Assembly (NCBI GenBank): GCA_905197955.1
Contig: CAJKAR010000035.1
Location: 1 to 49,558, forward strand
Source of the DNA: an uncultured Lentisphaeria bacterium
Lineage (GTDB): Bacteria; Verrucomicrobiota; Lentisphaeria; Victivallales; UBA1829
Length of the DNA stretch: 49,558 bases
Reading direction: 5' to 3'
Positions 1-8,718 of the stretch are shown in pieces. The notes below the pieces were generated by a model. That model did not search any database. It was not told the DNA's origin and was given only the letters and a program-made list of their open reading frames with translations. How positions within the stretch are numbered: the first letter of the stretch is position 1; every line of letters starts with the position of its first letter. The position numbers and the translations under genes are program-made.

Positions 1-245
1 TTTTGAGAGTCAGCCTCCTTTCTTTTTACGTTTCCTTTTACCATAGCAACTGTATATTAAATTTCACAACAAGATTCATCTGCTCCGATCTGTACCGCGC
101 ACAAGGGGAGAATGGTAACTGGAGAATAATCATTCCAACGGATTTGCCGGAAAGCAGATCCGCAACAGGAAAAGCGTTCAATCTCCGGAGCGGATCCGTC
201 AAAATAGAAGTTATCAACCTATGTAAAGTGAAGCAGGAGGTGGTT
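1..245. other. Sequence upstream of unit A, no recognised gene
   Basis: This stretch precedes the first pseudopilin. One frame stays open from the window edge into the pseudopilin, but the translated part before residue 246 resembles no family I know and has no convincing start. In the other units a regulator sits within 12 nt of the pseudopilin; here no regulator C-terminus is visible in any frame, so the unit A regulator is either absent or elsewhere. The AGGAGG at 235-240 is the ribosome binding site of the next gene. Confidence 0.5.
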
Positions 246-983
246 ATGTTGTTCCTGAAGCAGAATGAGAGAAAACATTGCATCAATTTTACAATAGTTG
301 AACTTCTAGTTGTTGTTGCAGTAATTATGATTCTTATTACGCTTCTTCTTCCAACTCTGAATAAAGCCAGAGAGAAGGGGTTTCGCATTTCCTGTTCCGG
401 AAACTTGAAATCATTGGGAACGTTTTTCCAGTTTTATATGGATGACTGGCAGCATCTTCCTGCAGGATATTATATGACTCCGAACAGCAAGCAGATTTCC
501 TGGGACGATCAGCTAGGCTTGTTGTATGATGGGAGATCCTTGACAAAAGCTCAGGCGGAACAAAGCCGTTTTTTTCAATCTTCCGATGCTGCACCACTCT
601 ATCGGTGCCCGGCATATCCTTCCTGGAAGGTGATAAATCTGACAAGCGAGGAGAGTGTTGCCCGCAGTTACAGCATGAATGCGAGCGGAGGCGAATCCAA
701 GGTGAAAGACGGGACTGGGGGGATTACCTATAACTCGTTGTTTTTGAAAATTTCACAGCTTAAAAATACCTCCTCGGTGATTCTTCTGGCGGAGTTCCCA
801 ATGCTTCAGGACAACAAGCTGGGCAATGCCTCTAATTCCATGCGGGACGGATACGGTTATCAGCTCGATTTTTCCAGAGTGTTTCCCGTTCATGCACCTG
901 ATATGAATTATCTTTACTGTGACGGCCATGTCCGGGCGATGATGCCGATCAAGAGTAAAAATGATTGGAACAGACAAAAATAA
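246..983 (+). CDS. H-X9-DG type pseudopilin (unit A)
   Basis: A 245-aa type IV pilin-like protein. After a short charged leader (14 residues) comes FTIVELLVVVAVIMIL, the N-methylation and membrane helix of type II/IV pseudopilins with the conserved Glu at +5. The residue before the Phe is Asn, not the usual Gly. A Cys-containing segment (ISCSGNLKSLG) follows the helix, as in DUF1559-like pilins. The C-terminus has HAPDMNYLYCDG, an exact H-X9-DG motif. The ATG at 246 was chosen for the AGGAGG at 235-240; the open frame extends further upstream without a recognisable start. It lies 16 nt before an exported hydrolase, the same arrangement as the five other pseudopilins here. Probably a minor pseudopilin of a secretion or pilus machine; its specific role is unknown. 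Confidence 0.9.
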   Translation: MLFLKQNERKHCINFTIVELLVVVAVIMILITLLLPTLNKAREKGFRISCSGNLKSLGTFFQFYMDDWQHLPAGYYMTPNSKQISWDDQLGLLYDGRSLTKAQAEQSRFFQSSDAAPLYRCPAYPSWKVINLTSEESVARSYSMNASGGESKVKDGTGGITYNSLFLKISQLKNTSSVILLAEFPMLQDNKLGNASNSMRDGYGYQLDFSRVFPVHAPDMNYLYCDGHVRAMMPIKSKNDWNRQK

Positions 984-999
984 AAGGAGTTTTTCCATT

Positions 1000-3660
1000 A
1001 TGTCGCGATTGTTTTTTCTTTGTTTGATCTTTGCGAGCATTGCCCTGTTCGGTCAGAATGAACTTGTGATTGATTTTACAAAAGATCTTTGTGCAAGTTC
1101 CATCCGCTCCAAAGGTGTTTTCCGCGGTGTGCTTCCGAAGGAGTGGAAATCGGATTTCGTAAACTGGAACGCCTCGGAGGCGGAAACCGCTCTGATCTCG
1201 GAACAGGGACGATCCTTTCTGCGCTTCACAGTTCATAAGGCGGTTCACGGGGCTCAATTCCGGATGGATCCTCCGGCATTTCGAATCGGAAAGGTTTACA
1301 AAGTGGAAATGACGGCCCGTTCTTTTCTTCCAGATTATTCTGTTGCCCTCACGATCCGTCAGATTGCCTTCCCTTATGCGGAGTATGGGAAAATTATGGA
1401 TTTCCAGCTTCCATTCGGAAAATGGAAGAGATGTGTTACCTATCTTCATTTTGAGAAGATGGATCCGACTCCGACTATGGCACTGATGATCAGCGAACCC
1501 GGAAAGCTTGATCTTCAGAGTCTGAAAATTACAGAAACGGATCTGCCTGTCCCGCGGGAAGAAGAGCAGACCCCCATCCGACCGGAAAAAGGTGCCAGGA
1601 ATTTCTTCCGCAACAGTTCTCTGCCGCTGGGGTTGCAGTCCGGCTGGACTTTTGGGCGCGAACTTCAGACCTCTGCGTTTGTTTCAGATCAGCAGGGGCC
1701 GACCGGAGAGAATGCATTTTGTCTCTCCCATGCGCAAATTTATTCCGAACCGTTTCAGACAGCGGATTCCTCCGTAGAAAATCAGGTCTCATTTTTCTAT
1801 CGGGGGAAGGGGATTCTCCGGGCATCGCTGAATCAAGGGAAGGCGTTGCGTCTGGAACCATCGGAAACGGAATGGCGGAGAGCAGTCCTTCTGATTCCCC
1901 CGGAAAAAACACCTCCTCCCGCCTATGTACTGTCCCTGTACGGAAAAGGATGTATTTTCGTAGATGGATTTCATGCGGGACCGAAAGGTGCCTCATTCTC
2001 CCGTGCAGGGGATGTGGAAATTGCCCTTGGCCTTCCACATTCTGACGCTTCCATTGCACGTATTCAGTTTCCGGATGATTCTCCGGAAATCCTTTATAAG
2101 ATCATCGGTCCCCTTTCCAACGGCATATCGCTGAAAGCGGAGGGAACTGATTTATATGGTACCACACATTCTCTGCCGATTCGGAAAGGACGCATTGACT
2201 ATTCGTCTTTGCTGAAAGACCATCCATATGGCCAGTTTCGCATTGAAGTATCCGCCTTTCGGTCCGGCCGACGAATTTCTCCCGTAAATGAACTTGTCGT
2301 AACTCGTATCCAGCGGCCTGTTCACTGGGGAAAAGATGCTTCGGATTCTCCATTCGGGGGACACGCCTATCCAAACCCCATGATGCTGACTCTGCTGAAA
2401 GCCGGCGGTGTCAACTGGATCCGTCTGCACGATCCCGGACTGGAATACATCGGCTGGTGGTCTCTGGAACCCGAAAAAGGCAACTGGCGTTTTTTTGACC
2501 GGGAACTCATGCTCTATCGAAAAAAACATCTGAAACTCTTTGCCCAGCTTGGAACAGCCCCCGTATGGGCTACCGGAAGGGGGCGCCTTACCAGAGAACA
2601 GGCGGTAAAACGCTTCAACAATTCCTACCATGATCGTTTCTGGGTTCCTGATTCGCTGGAGGACTTTGCCTGTTATGTACGAACAGTTGTAAAACGATAT
2701 GATGGCATTATTGATGAATATTTTGTATGGAATGAACCGTGGGGATTTGGATTCCTGAATGGAAAGTATGATCCGGTACGCGGAGTGGATCGACCGGACA
2801 ATATCTGGAAAGTGTTTGCGGATTTGCAGAAAACGGCATTCCGGACTGTGAAAGAAGTCAATCCGGCGATTAAACTTTCCGGATTCAATACCTCCGCATT
2901 TCCGGAATGGACGGAAAAAGTCTATAAGCAGGGTGGTGTCATGGAATCCTGCGATCTTATAGACTATCACGTTTACACCACTCGTCAGAACGGATTTCCC
3001 GGGGATCCGGTTTCCCTGAATTATCAGAAGGCCATTGGCTATATCAGGGAAAAAAATCATGGATCTACGGTTCATCCGGTCTATATGAGCGAAGGGCAGG
3101 GTGCTCCATCCGGAGCTTCTCAGAAGAGTGTCTGGTATGCCGGCCTTCTGAAACAGACGCTCCCCTGGAGAAATACCGAGGATTTCCGCCGTCTTGCCGA
3201 TCTCAATACCCGTTTCATGGTCTCACTGTTCGGGCAGGGGGTAAAACGAATTTTTCTCTATTCCCAGCACAGTTACTGTCATTTCGGCAGAATTCCTCTG
3301 TATCCGGTTTTGATTCAGGCCGATGGCTTTCCGCATCCGCAGCTGGTGGCGCATTCCGCTCTGGCCGGCCGGATGGAAGGGAAAACATTTCGAAAAATGC
3401 TCCCTTTGCAGGAGGATGTATTCGCATACCTCTTTGACGGAGAAGATAGTTCTCTTGCGGCTGTACTGCCGAAAAGAAACTGTACTCCGTTCCGGCTTTA
3501 TTCAGAATCGCCGTTGCTGAAAGGAAGTGATCTCTGGGGGAATCCTCTTGTGTTTCCGATTCGGGAGAATCGTTGTGTTTTCTATGTGGAAGCTCCTGTT
3601 CCCGCGGAGGAACTGCTGAAGGCGCTTCGAGTGGAAAATAGAAAGAGCGGGGATTTTTGA
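1000..3660 (+). CDS. Exported clan GH-A-like glycoside hydrolase (unit A)
   Basis: An 886-aa protein. The N-terminus MSRLFFLCLIFASIALFG looks like a Sec signal peptide. Two beta-rich regions (about 25-200 and 215-350) look like carbohydrate-binding jelly rolls. A TIM-barrel region follows (about 450-780). VWNEPWG carries the likely acid/base Glu579 and VYMSEGQG the likely nucleophile Glu698, the spacing and context of retaining clan GH-A enzymes (GH39/GH5-like). The exact family and substrate cannot be assigned by eye. The ATG at 1000 has an AGGAG about 11 nt upstream; an in-frame ATG at 961 lies inside the preceding gene. It is followed after 47 nt by a GH2 beta-galactosidase, suggesting a galactose-containing glycan. 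Confidence 0.82.
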   Translation: MSRLFFLCLIFASIALFGQNELVIDFTKDLCASSIRSKGVFRGVLPKEWKSDFVNWNASEAETALISEQGRSFLRFTVHKAVHGAQFRMDPPAFRIGKVYKVEMTARSFLPDYSVALTIRQIAFPYAEYGKIMDFQLPFGKWKRCVTYLHFEKMDPTPTMALMISEPGKLDLQSLKITETDLPVPREEEQTPIRPEKGARNFFRNSSLPLGLQSGWTFGRELQTSAFVSDQQGPTGENAFCLSHAQIYSEPFQTADSSVENQVSFFYRGKGILRASLNQGKALRLEPSETEWRRAVLLIPPEKTPPPAYVLSLYGKGCIFVDGFHAGPKGASFSRAGDVEIALGLPHSDASIARIQFPDDSPEILYKIIGPLSNGISLKAEGTDLYGTTHSLPIRKGRIDYSSLLKDHPYGQFRIEVSAFRSGRRISPVNELVVTRIQRPVHWGKDASDSPFGGHAYPNPMMLTLLKAGGVNWIRLHDPGLEYIGWWSLEPEKGNWRFFDRELMLYRKKHLKLFAQLGTAPVWATGRGRLTREQAVKRFNNSYHDRFWVPDSLEDFACYVRTVVKRYDGIIDEYFVWNEPWGFGFLNGKYDPVRGVDRPDNIWKVFADLQKTAFRTVKEVNPAIKLSGFNTSAFPEWTEKVYKQGGVMESCDLIDYHVYTTRQNGFPGDPVSLNYQKAIGYIREKNHGSTVHPVYMSEGQGAPSGASQKSVWYAGLLKQTLPWRNTEDFRRLADLNTRFMVSLFGQGVKRIFLYSQHSYCHFGRIPLYPVLIQADGFPHPQLVAHSALAGRMEGKTFRKMLPLQEDVFAYLFDGEDSSLAAVLPKRNCTPFRLYSESPLLKGSDLWGNPLVFPIRENRCVFYVEAPVPAEELLKALRVENRKSGDF

Positions 3661-3707
3661 CGTTGATTCGCTGTTTTTTGACTATTAAACAAAGAAAGAA
3701 GAAGAAT

Positions 3708-6700
3708 ATGAAATTTGACTTTGATAAAATTCTGCGTCGGAGCCCGGAAAGTACCGGAGGCGGAAAACTTCCGGTTCACGCAACTTTTTTCCATCATTCA
3801 ACGGAAGAAGAAGCCCTTGCCGGAGGGTATGGTCGCTGGCTCCTTTTTCTGAATGGCACCTGGAAATTTCGTTTTTTCGAAAATCCTGATCTCGTAAGCG
3901 ATGATTTGTTATTTGATGCCGATGATTCCGGATGGGCCGATATCGCTGTTCCGGGATGCTGGGACATGCAGGGGTATGGACATCCGCACTACACGAACAT
4001 TCAAATGCCGTTTCGGGAATATCCTCCTGAGGTTCCTGAGCAGAACCCGACCGGGATATATCGCGGAAAGTTCATTCTTCCGAATGGCTGGGATGAGCGG
4101 CGCGTCATTCTGCATTTCGACGGAGTCGAGAACTGTTTCTTCTTATTCATCAATGGAACGGCGGTTGGATTTTCCAAAGATTCGCGCGGTCCTTCAGAGT
4201 TTGATATTACAAGGTTGATCCGGAAGGGCGAAAATCAGATCTCTGTCCTGGTGCATCAGTTCTCCGATGCCGCTTATGTGGAGGATCAGGATCAATGGTG
4301 GCACGCGGGGATTGTCCGAAATGTCTATCTGTATGCGACACCGAAAAATTACATTGAGGATGTTTTTGCTGCAACAACTCTTGATCAAGATTTGAAAACC
4401 GGAATTCTGGATCTGGAACTCATTGCAGGACTTGATTCGGATTCCTGGAGAGAAATACAGGAAATTAAAAACAACGGCATGACAGAACTCGAACCTGCGG
4501 ATAAGATTCAGAATGGGTGGTTTTTCGAGATTCGTCTTTATGAATCCTGCGGACGGAAGGTGCTGGAATCCCGGATTGACGTTGCTGCGAAGCACGGCTT
4601 TGCGGCATATTTTAATTTGAAGGATCCGCATCGGCTTTATACGCATCTGAGCTTGAAGCTTCCGGAGGTGAAGGCGTGGAGTGCGGAAGCTCCGTTCCGC
4701 TACACCTTGACGGTCTGTCTCAGACGGAAAGAGGAGGCACCGGTTGATGTTACCGGTATCAAAATTGGATTCCGCCGTGTGGAGGTCAAACACAGAGAAC
4801 TTCGCATCAACGGGAAGCCGGTTCTGATCTGCGGAGTCAACCGTCATGAGCACGATCCGGGAACTGGACGGACTCTTACGGTCGAAAGCATGCGAAAAGA
4901 TATTGAACTCATGAAGCAATTCAATATCAATGCCGTGAGAACAAGCCATTATCCGGATGCTCCGGAGTTCTATGACCTTTGTGATGAATACGGACTCTAT
5001 GTCTTTGATGAAGCCAATCTTGAACATCACGCCTATTTTTATGATCTATGCAGCAATCCCGCATGGGCATATCACTATATGGATCGAGCTATTCATCTTG
5101 TCATGCGTGATAAAAATCATCCGAGTGTGATTGTCTGGTCACTTGGCAATGAATCCGGGATCGGGGCAAATCATGCAGCGGCCGCCGGCTGGATTCGGCA
5201 TTATGATTCCTCGCGGGTTCTGCTTTGTGAACGAGCAATTTACTCGCAGGAGGGAGGATGGCTGCCGAATCTCAATCGGAATTTGACGGATATTCTTGCG
5301 CCGATGTATCCGCAGATCTCTACAATAATCAACTGGGCGTCTTATCCGACGGAAGACGAGCGTCCGATGATCCTCTGCGAATACTCTCATGCCATGGGTA
5401 ACAGCAATGGCTGTCTGAAGGAGTATTTCGACAGTTTTCGGAAGTATCATGGCCTTCAGGGAGGGTTTATCTGGGAATGGGTTGACCACGGAATTGAAAA
5501 GATCGACCGGAGCGGGAAAAAATACTGGGGATATGGCGGAGACTTTGGTGATGAACCCAATGATTTCAACTTTGTCGCAGATGGACTGGTTTTTCCGGAC
5601 AGAACTCCGCATCCTGCCTTGTTCGAGTTAAAAAAACTGGCTCAACCTGTTGAATTGAAAGCTGTTGACCTGTTTTCCGGAAGGATTCGTGTTATCAATC
5701 GGAAATATTTTACTTCTTTAGCGGATTGCGAACTGGAATGGAGCCTTCTCGTAAACGGAGAGAAAAGACAGTCCGGGAAGATCACGGATCTTCCGATTCC
5801 GCCGGAAAACAGAATCCCGGATTTCACACAGTCGGGGCTTCATGACGTTTTTGATACACCTCCGGCTCATTTTATGGATTTTCAACTGCCGTACGTCAAA
5901 CCGGAAGAGTTGTTTGCCGGGGACGACTGTCGTCTGCAGCTTAGTCTGCGTCTGAAACAGAAAACCCTTTGGGCTCAGGCGGGACATGAGATCGGCTGGG
6001 AAGAATTTATTCTGCCGTTTCAATCCTTTTCGTCAAGACCAGAAGGACGGTATCTGAAAATGGAGCTTGTGAACGGAGACGATCGTTTTATTCTTCTTTG
6101 TGGAGGAGAACAGTTGATTTCTGCCGGTCCGAAATTGAATATTCTCCGAGCGACGACGGACAATGACTGCATTAAAAGAAATCTTGGCAACCCGGCATTT
6201 CGTTCCTGTATCGGCAACAAGTGGCTTGAGATGGGACTGCATCAACTGAGAGAGAAAGTTCTTGTCTCCACCCCAACACATCTGGAGTGTTGCTATACAA
6301 CGCCGAATGGAAAGAACATCGTTCACGCACAGGAGCTTGAGTTCCTGCCCGATCATTCTCTGCGAATCAGAAACCGTTTTGAAATCCCGGAAGGTTTGGA
6401 AGATCTGCCATGCTTAGGGGTTGAACTTGAGCTGCCATCCATCTTCGATACGGTGGCCTATTTTGGACGTGGTCCTTTTGAAAATTATATTGACCGTCAG
6501 GCCGGGGCCAGAACAGGTATCTACCAATTCACTGTGGATGAAATGCACGTACCTTATATTATGCCGCAGGAAAACGGGAACAGAACGGATGTCCGCTGGA
6601 TCGCTCTAAAAGGGAGATCCAGCCAATACAGTTTGATTTTCACAGGAGAAGGGCCGATGGAATTTTCAATCAGTCGTTATTCCATCCATGAAATGCAGAG

Positions 6701-6872
6701 GAAATTCCATGAGAACGAATTGAAAGATTCCGGAAAACTGTATCTGCATTTGAATTTTAAACAAAGAGGAGTTGGCACAAGCAGTTGCGGACCGGATACT
6801 CTGCCGGAATACAAACTGACATCTGGAGTGTTTTTCTTCTGCTACAGAATAAGTGTTCGAAAGGAAGTCTGA
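3708..6872 (+). CDS. lacZ: GH2 beta-galactosidase (LacZ-like)
   Basis: A 1054-aa protein of LacZ length (E. coli 1024), hydrolysing terminal beta-galactosides with retention. The order is GH2 sugar-binding domain (about 1-220), immunoglobulin-like domain, TIM barrel (about 350-640), linker sandwich and C-terminal Bgal_small domain (about 790-1050). GVNRHEHDP is the barrel-entry signature. SLGNESG gives acid/base Glu482, ILCEYSHAMGNS gives nucleophile Glu558, and GGFIWEWVDHG is the LacZ tryptophan motif. No signal peptide is visible, so it is probably cytoplasmic. The ATG at 3708 was chosen because homology begins there; its ribosome binding site is weak (AAGAAAGAAG), and a TTG at 3657 overlapping the previous gene is less likely. 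Co-transcribed with the exported hydrolase. Confidence 0.95.
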   Translation: MKFDFDKILRRSPESTGGGKLPVHATFFHHSTEEEALAGGYGRWLLFLNGTWKFRFFENPDLVSDDLLFDADDSGWADIAVPGCWDMQGYGHPHYTNIQMPFREYPPEVPEQNPTGIYRGKFILPNGWDERRVILHFDGVENCFFLFINGTAVGFSKDSRGPSEFDITRLIRKGENQISVLVHQFSDAAYVEDQDQWWHAGIVRNVYLYATPKNYIEDVFAATTLDQDLKTGILDLELIAGLDSDSWREIQEIKNNGMTELEPADKIQNGWFFEIRLYESCGRKVLESRIDVAAKHGFAAYFNLKDPHRLYTHLSLKLPEVKAWSAEAPFRYTLTVCLRRKEEAPVDVTGIKIGFRRVEVKHRELRINGKPVLICGVNRHEHDPGTGRTLTVESMRKDIELMKQFNINAVRTSHYPDAPEFYDLCDEYGLYVFDEANLEHHAYFYDLCSNPAWAYHYMDRAIHLVMRDKNHPSVIVWSLGNESGIGANHAAAAGWIRHYDSSRVLLCERAIYSQEGGWLPNLNRNLTDILAPMYPQISTIINWASYPTEDERPMILCEYSHAMGNSNGCLKEYFDSFRKYHGLQGGFIWEWVDHGIEKIDRSGKKYWGYGGDFGDEPNDFNFVADGLVFPDRTPHPALFELKKLAQPVELKAVDLFSGRIRVINRKYFTSLADCELEWSLLVNGEKRQSGKITDLPIPPENRIPDFTQSGLHDVFDTPPAHFMDFQLPYVKPEELFAGDDCRLQLSLRLKQKTLWAQAGHEIGWEEFILPFQSFSSRPEGRYLKMELVNGDDRFILLCGGEQLISAGPKLNILRATTDNDCIKRNLGNPAFRSCIGNKWLEMGLHQLREKVLVSTPTHLECCYTTPNGKNIVHAQELEFLPDHSLRIRNRFEIPEGLEDLPCLGVELELPSIFDTVAYFGRGPFENYIDRQAGARTGIYQFTVDEMHVPYIMPQENGNRTDVRWIALKGRSSQYSLIFTGEGPMEFSISRYSIHEMQRKFHENELKDSGKLYLHLNFKQRGVGTSSCGPDTLPEYKLTSGVFFFCYRISVRKEV

Positions 6873-6914
6873 TTCTTCATGATGTCGTAACTTCTACACC
6901 TTATTGACTTGCCC

Positions 6915-6999
6915 AAAATTAGGAGGTGATGTTAACACCTATTTAATTTTTACAATTCGAAGCTGATTGACTAAAATATATTCCGGACCTCCTAATTTT
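6915..6999. repeat. 13-bp perfect inverted repeat around the Imm32 gene end
   Basis: AAAATTAGGAGGT (6915-6927) and its exact reverse complement ACCTCCTAATTTT (6987-6999) flank 59 nt that hold the last codons of the Imm32 gene. The right arm runs into six T on the + strand, so it could act as a long-loop terminator for the GH2 operon. The left arm overlaps a smaller hairpin, AGGTG (6924-6928) with CACCT (6936-6940) followed by ATTTAATTTTT, another candidate terminator for the + strand. The two structures are mutually exclusive. Confidence 0.6.
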
Positions 7000-7190
7000 T
7001 TACTGCTGAGCCCGACTCCTCCCCATTGTCCAGTAGCTAAATGAATATGTTCTGGACCGGGGACCATTTTTAGAGATTGTAATTTCTTACACAGTTCTTC
7101 AACACCTTCATTATCCAAACAAATCGCGACTTCAGAAATATCTTCTTCTGTGATGTTTTTCTTATCTGCAAATAATTCAATATTAATCAT
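6939..7190 (-). CDS. Imm32-family immunity protein (orphan)
   Basis: An 83-aa acidic protein resembling polymorphic-toxin immunity family Imm32. The recognisable part is GPEHIHLATGQWGG, followed by a short loop and VNQLRIVKI at the C-terminus, matching the family pattern H-x-H-[LM], W-G-G and a terminal N-x-L-[KR]-I strand. Members are cytoplasmic and are thought to bind and neutralise a cognate toxin. The ATG at 7190 was chosen for the AGGAGAG about 8 nt upstream; a longer frame adds nine residues. A good promoter lies at 7257-7285. No toxin gene is adjacent: upstream is about 650 nt of non-coding DNA and then tRNA-Ser. It may be a guard against neighbours' toxins or a relic of a lost toxin locus. 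Confidence 0.72.
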   Translation of the reverse strand: MINIELFADKKNITEEDISEVAICLDNEGVEELCKKLQSLKMVPGPEHIHLATGQWGGVGLSSKKLGGPEYILVNQLRIVKIK

Positions 7191-7256
7191 TTTGCGCCTC
7201 TCTCCTGGGCTGGACAACTTTTTATTGAAAGATTGGTGTAAAAACTCCTATGAACA

Positions 7257-7285
7257 ACTATACCGCTTTCCATTGGTAATTGCAA
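7257..7285 (-). promoter_or_regulatory. Sigma70-like promoter of the Imm32 gene
   Basis: On the minus strand TTGCAA (7285-7280), a 17-nt spacer and TATAGT (7262-7257), giving an untranslated leader of roughly 60 nt before the ATG at 7190. Confidence 0.55.
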
Positions 7286-7933
7286 GATGTGGAAGCGAAG
7301 GTGAATGGCGGTTCACTACATTTTCGTTCCGTTCAATCATTTGCGTACCCCCTGCAAGAAAAAAACTTCACAAGAGTCCGCAAGGTAAAAAGTGAAATGT
7401 TTTTAAAGAAAATTTCACAGAAAATAGGGTCGGAATGAAAAATGGCAGCCATGTGTTCAACTGCACCCTTTTTGCCAGTTAAAATAGAACGATTTTTGAG
7501 GCGGAAGAGGCAACGTTTTTCAAATCAGACTGAGGGTGCGGAAAAAATCTTGATAGAGAAATGTTTTCTGGCCCCCCGTTAAAACAGGGTGTCAGTTATA
7601 ATTTTTGAACTCAAATCCGGGTCAGAAAAAAGAGGGTGTTTTTTCATTTCGACCGAGTGCGATACCCCCCACCCATGGCAGTTACACTACAAAAATTAAA
7701 GATGGTTAATAATCAACGACTTGCTACTTTAACTGATTTTTTGACCTTTTCAGCAAAACTCAGAATTCAGACGCCGGAGTCGTGATTTTTCTCTGAAAAA
7801 GGCCTTTTTTCAGATTCTGAGTGTGTTTCAAACACACCGCTTCAATTTACGCAAATCCCTTTACACCAACGACTTTTAGCGCTTTTGAATAAAAGATTCT
7901 CTTTTTATCAGAAATCAGACGGGGAAAAATAAA
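7286..7933. other. Non-coding AT-rich island with palindromes
   Basis: No plausible gene on either strand. The segment contains homopolymer runs, several AGGGTG/CACCCT motifs between about 7465 and 7640, and a dense palindrome cluster at 7759-7837 listed separately. It could hold a small RNA, a regulatory region or decayed accessory DNA; nothing in it is recognisable. Confidence 0.5.
7759..7837. repeat. Cluster of nested and tandem palindromes
   Basis: Outer arms CTCAGAAT (7759-7766) and ATTCTGAG (7814-7821) enclose CTGAAAAAGG / CCTTTTTTCAG (7793-7802 and 7803-7813, one unpaired T). Immediately after, GTGTGTTT (7821-7828) and AAACACAC (7830-7837) form another perfect inverted repeat around one base. 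There is no adjacent gene end that this would obviously terminate. Confidence 0.65.
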
Positions 7934-8023
7934 TGGCGGAGAGAGCGAGATTCGAACTCGCGTTAGGATTTCTCCTAAACAGCATTTCCAATGCTGCGCC
8001 TTCAACCACTCGGCCATCTCTCC
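7934..8023 (-). tRNA. tRNA-Ser (GGA)
   Basis: Read on the minus strand it folds as a class II tRNA: acceptor GGAGAGA/TCTCTCC, anticodon stem CAGCA/TGCTG with loop TTGGAAA (anticodon GGA, reading UCC/UCU), a long variable arm (TTTAGGAGAAATCCTAA region), and a T arm GCGAG-TTCGAAT-CTCGC. Discriminator G is followed by an encoded CCA (7936-7934). Confidence 0.97.
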
Positions 8024-8043
8024 TTCATTAAAGAAGATTTAAT

Positions 8044-8071
8044 ACTATAACCGTTTTTTTTTAATATTCAA
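8044..8071 (-). promoter_or_regulatory. Promoter of tRNA-Ser
   Basis: Minus strand TTGAAT (8071-8066), a 16-nt spacer and TATAGT (8049-8044), about 20 nt before the tRNA 5' end. Confidence 0.6.
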
Positions 8072-8718
8072 GTCTGGATATAAAAAAAATTATAGATTTC
8101 AGAAAATATAAGATAGCAAAGATAGGTAAAAAATAATGAATATCAGCAGATGAACCTAGAATCAAAATTATTAAATGGATACAGAAACTCTAGGTGTTAA
8201 GTTGTCAACTTGGCCGCTCAACTCAGACATGTAAACACTTACTCTCTGTTCCCAAGATAAGTTTTGCATTAAAAAAAATTGTTAAGCAAGGTCTGCTTTC
8301 GTTCATAACATCCTTTCCCTTGAATATTCCGAATACCAAGAATCGAGTTGATCCGGGAATCAAATCCAAAGTTGTAGAATTAAACAGGAAAATTCTGTCT
8401 AGAGGTCTATTGAGAGCTTATACTGAATTCACCAGAAAGACACGTTGCGTTTCTCTCGACTGAGTCCGAATAATATATATATTATCGATTTTGATACGTT
8501 CAAAATGTTTTCAAAATTTTGGATGCCAAGATCGCATAGAAATAATTTATTCAAACGTAATTTTGATCTATCCCTTGGAACATACAAAAAAAGAAAACTC
8601 TGTAACAGGTGGTTTAAGGAAACATTCCGGAGATTTGATCACTTAGAATATTTCCTATGCCCGTAATAATATGAAAGGACTCAGTCATATCTGCCAGCAG
8701 AACTTCTACAGATTCTGC
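8072..8718. other. AT-rich stretch without a recognised gene
   Basis: Two short + strand open frames (8194-8463 and 8445-8666) overlap here. They are rich in Lys, Ile and Phe, lack ribosome binding sites and resemble no family I know. Base composition is clearly more AT-rich than the flanking enzyme genes. It may be decayed coding DNA or intergenic sequence beside the tRNA. No terminal repeats or transposase motifs were seen. Confidence 0.45.

Noticed and set aside
6921..6946. Near-perfect Shine-Dalgarno AGGAGGTGAT followed by a five-codon frame
   Set aside because: The ATG is too close to the ribosome binding sequence, and the bases are explained by the inverted repeat and hairpin there.
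7934..8023. tRNA-Ser as an attachment site of an integrated element
   Set aside because: No second copy of the tRNA 3' end and no integrase in the window.
8194..8666. Two short overlapping frames considered as a transposase or integrase remnant
   Set aside because: No catalytic motif, no terminal repeats, no target duplication; similarity was only impressionistic.
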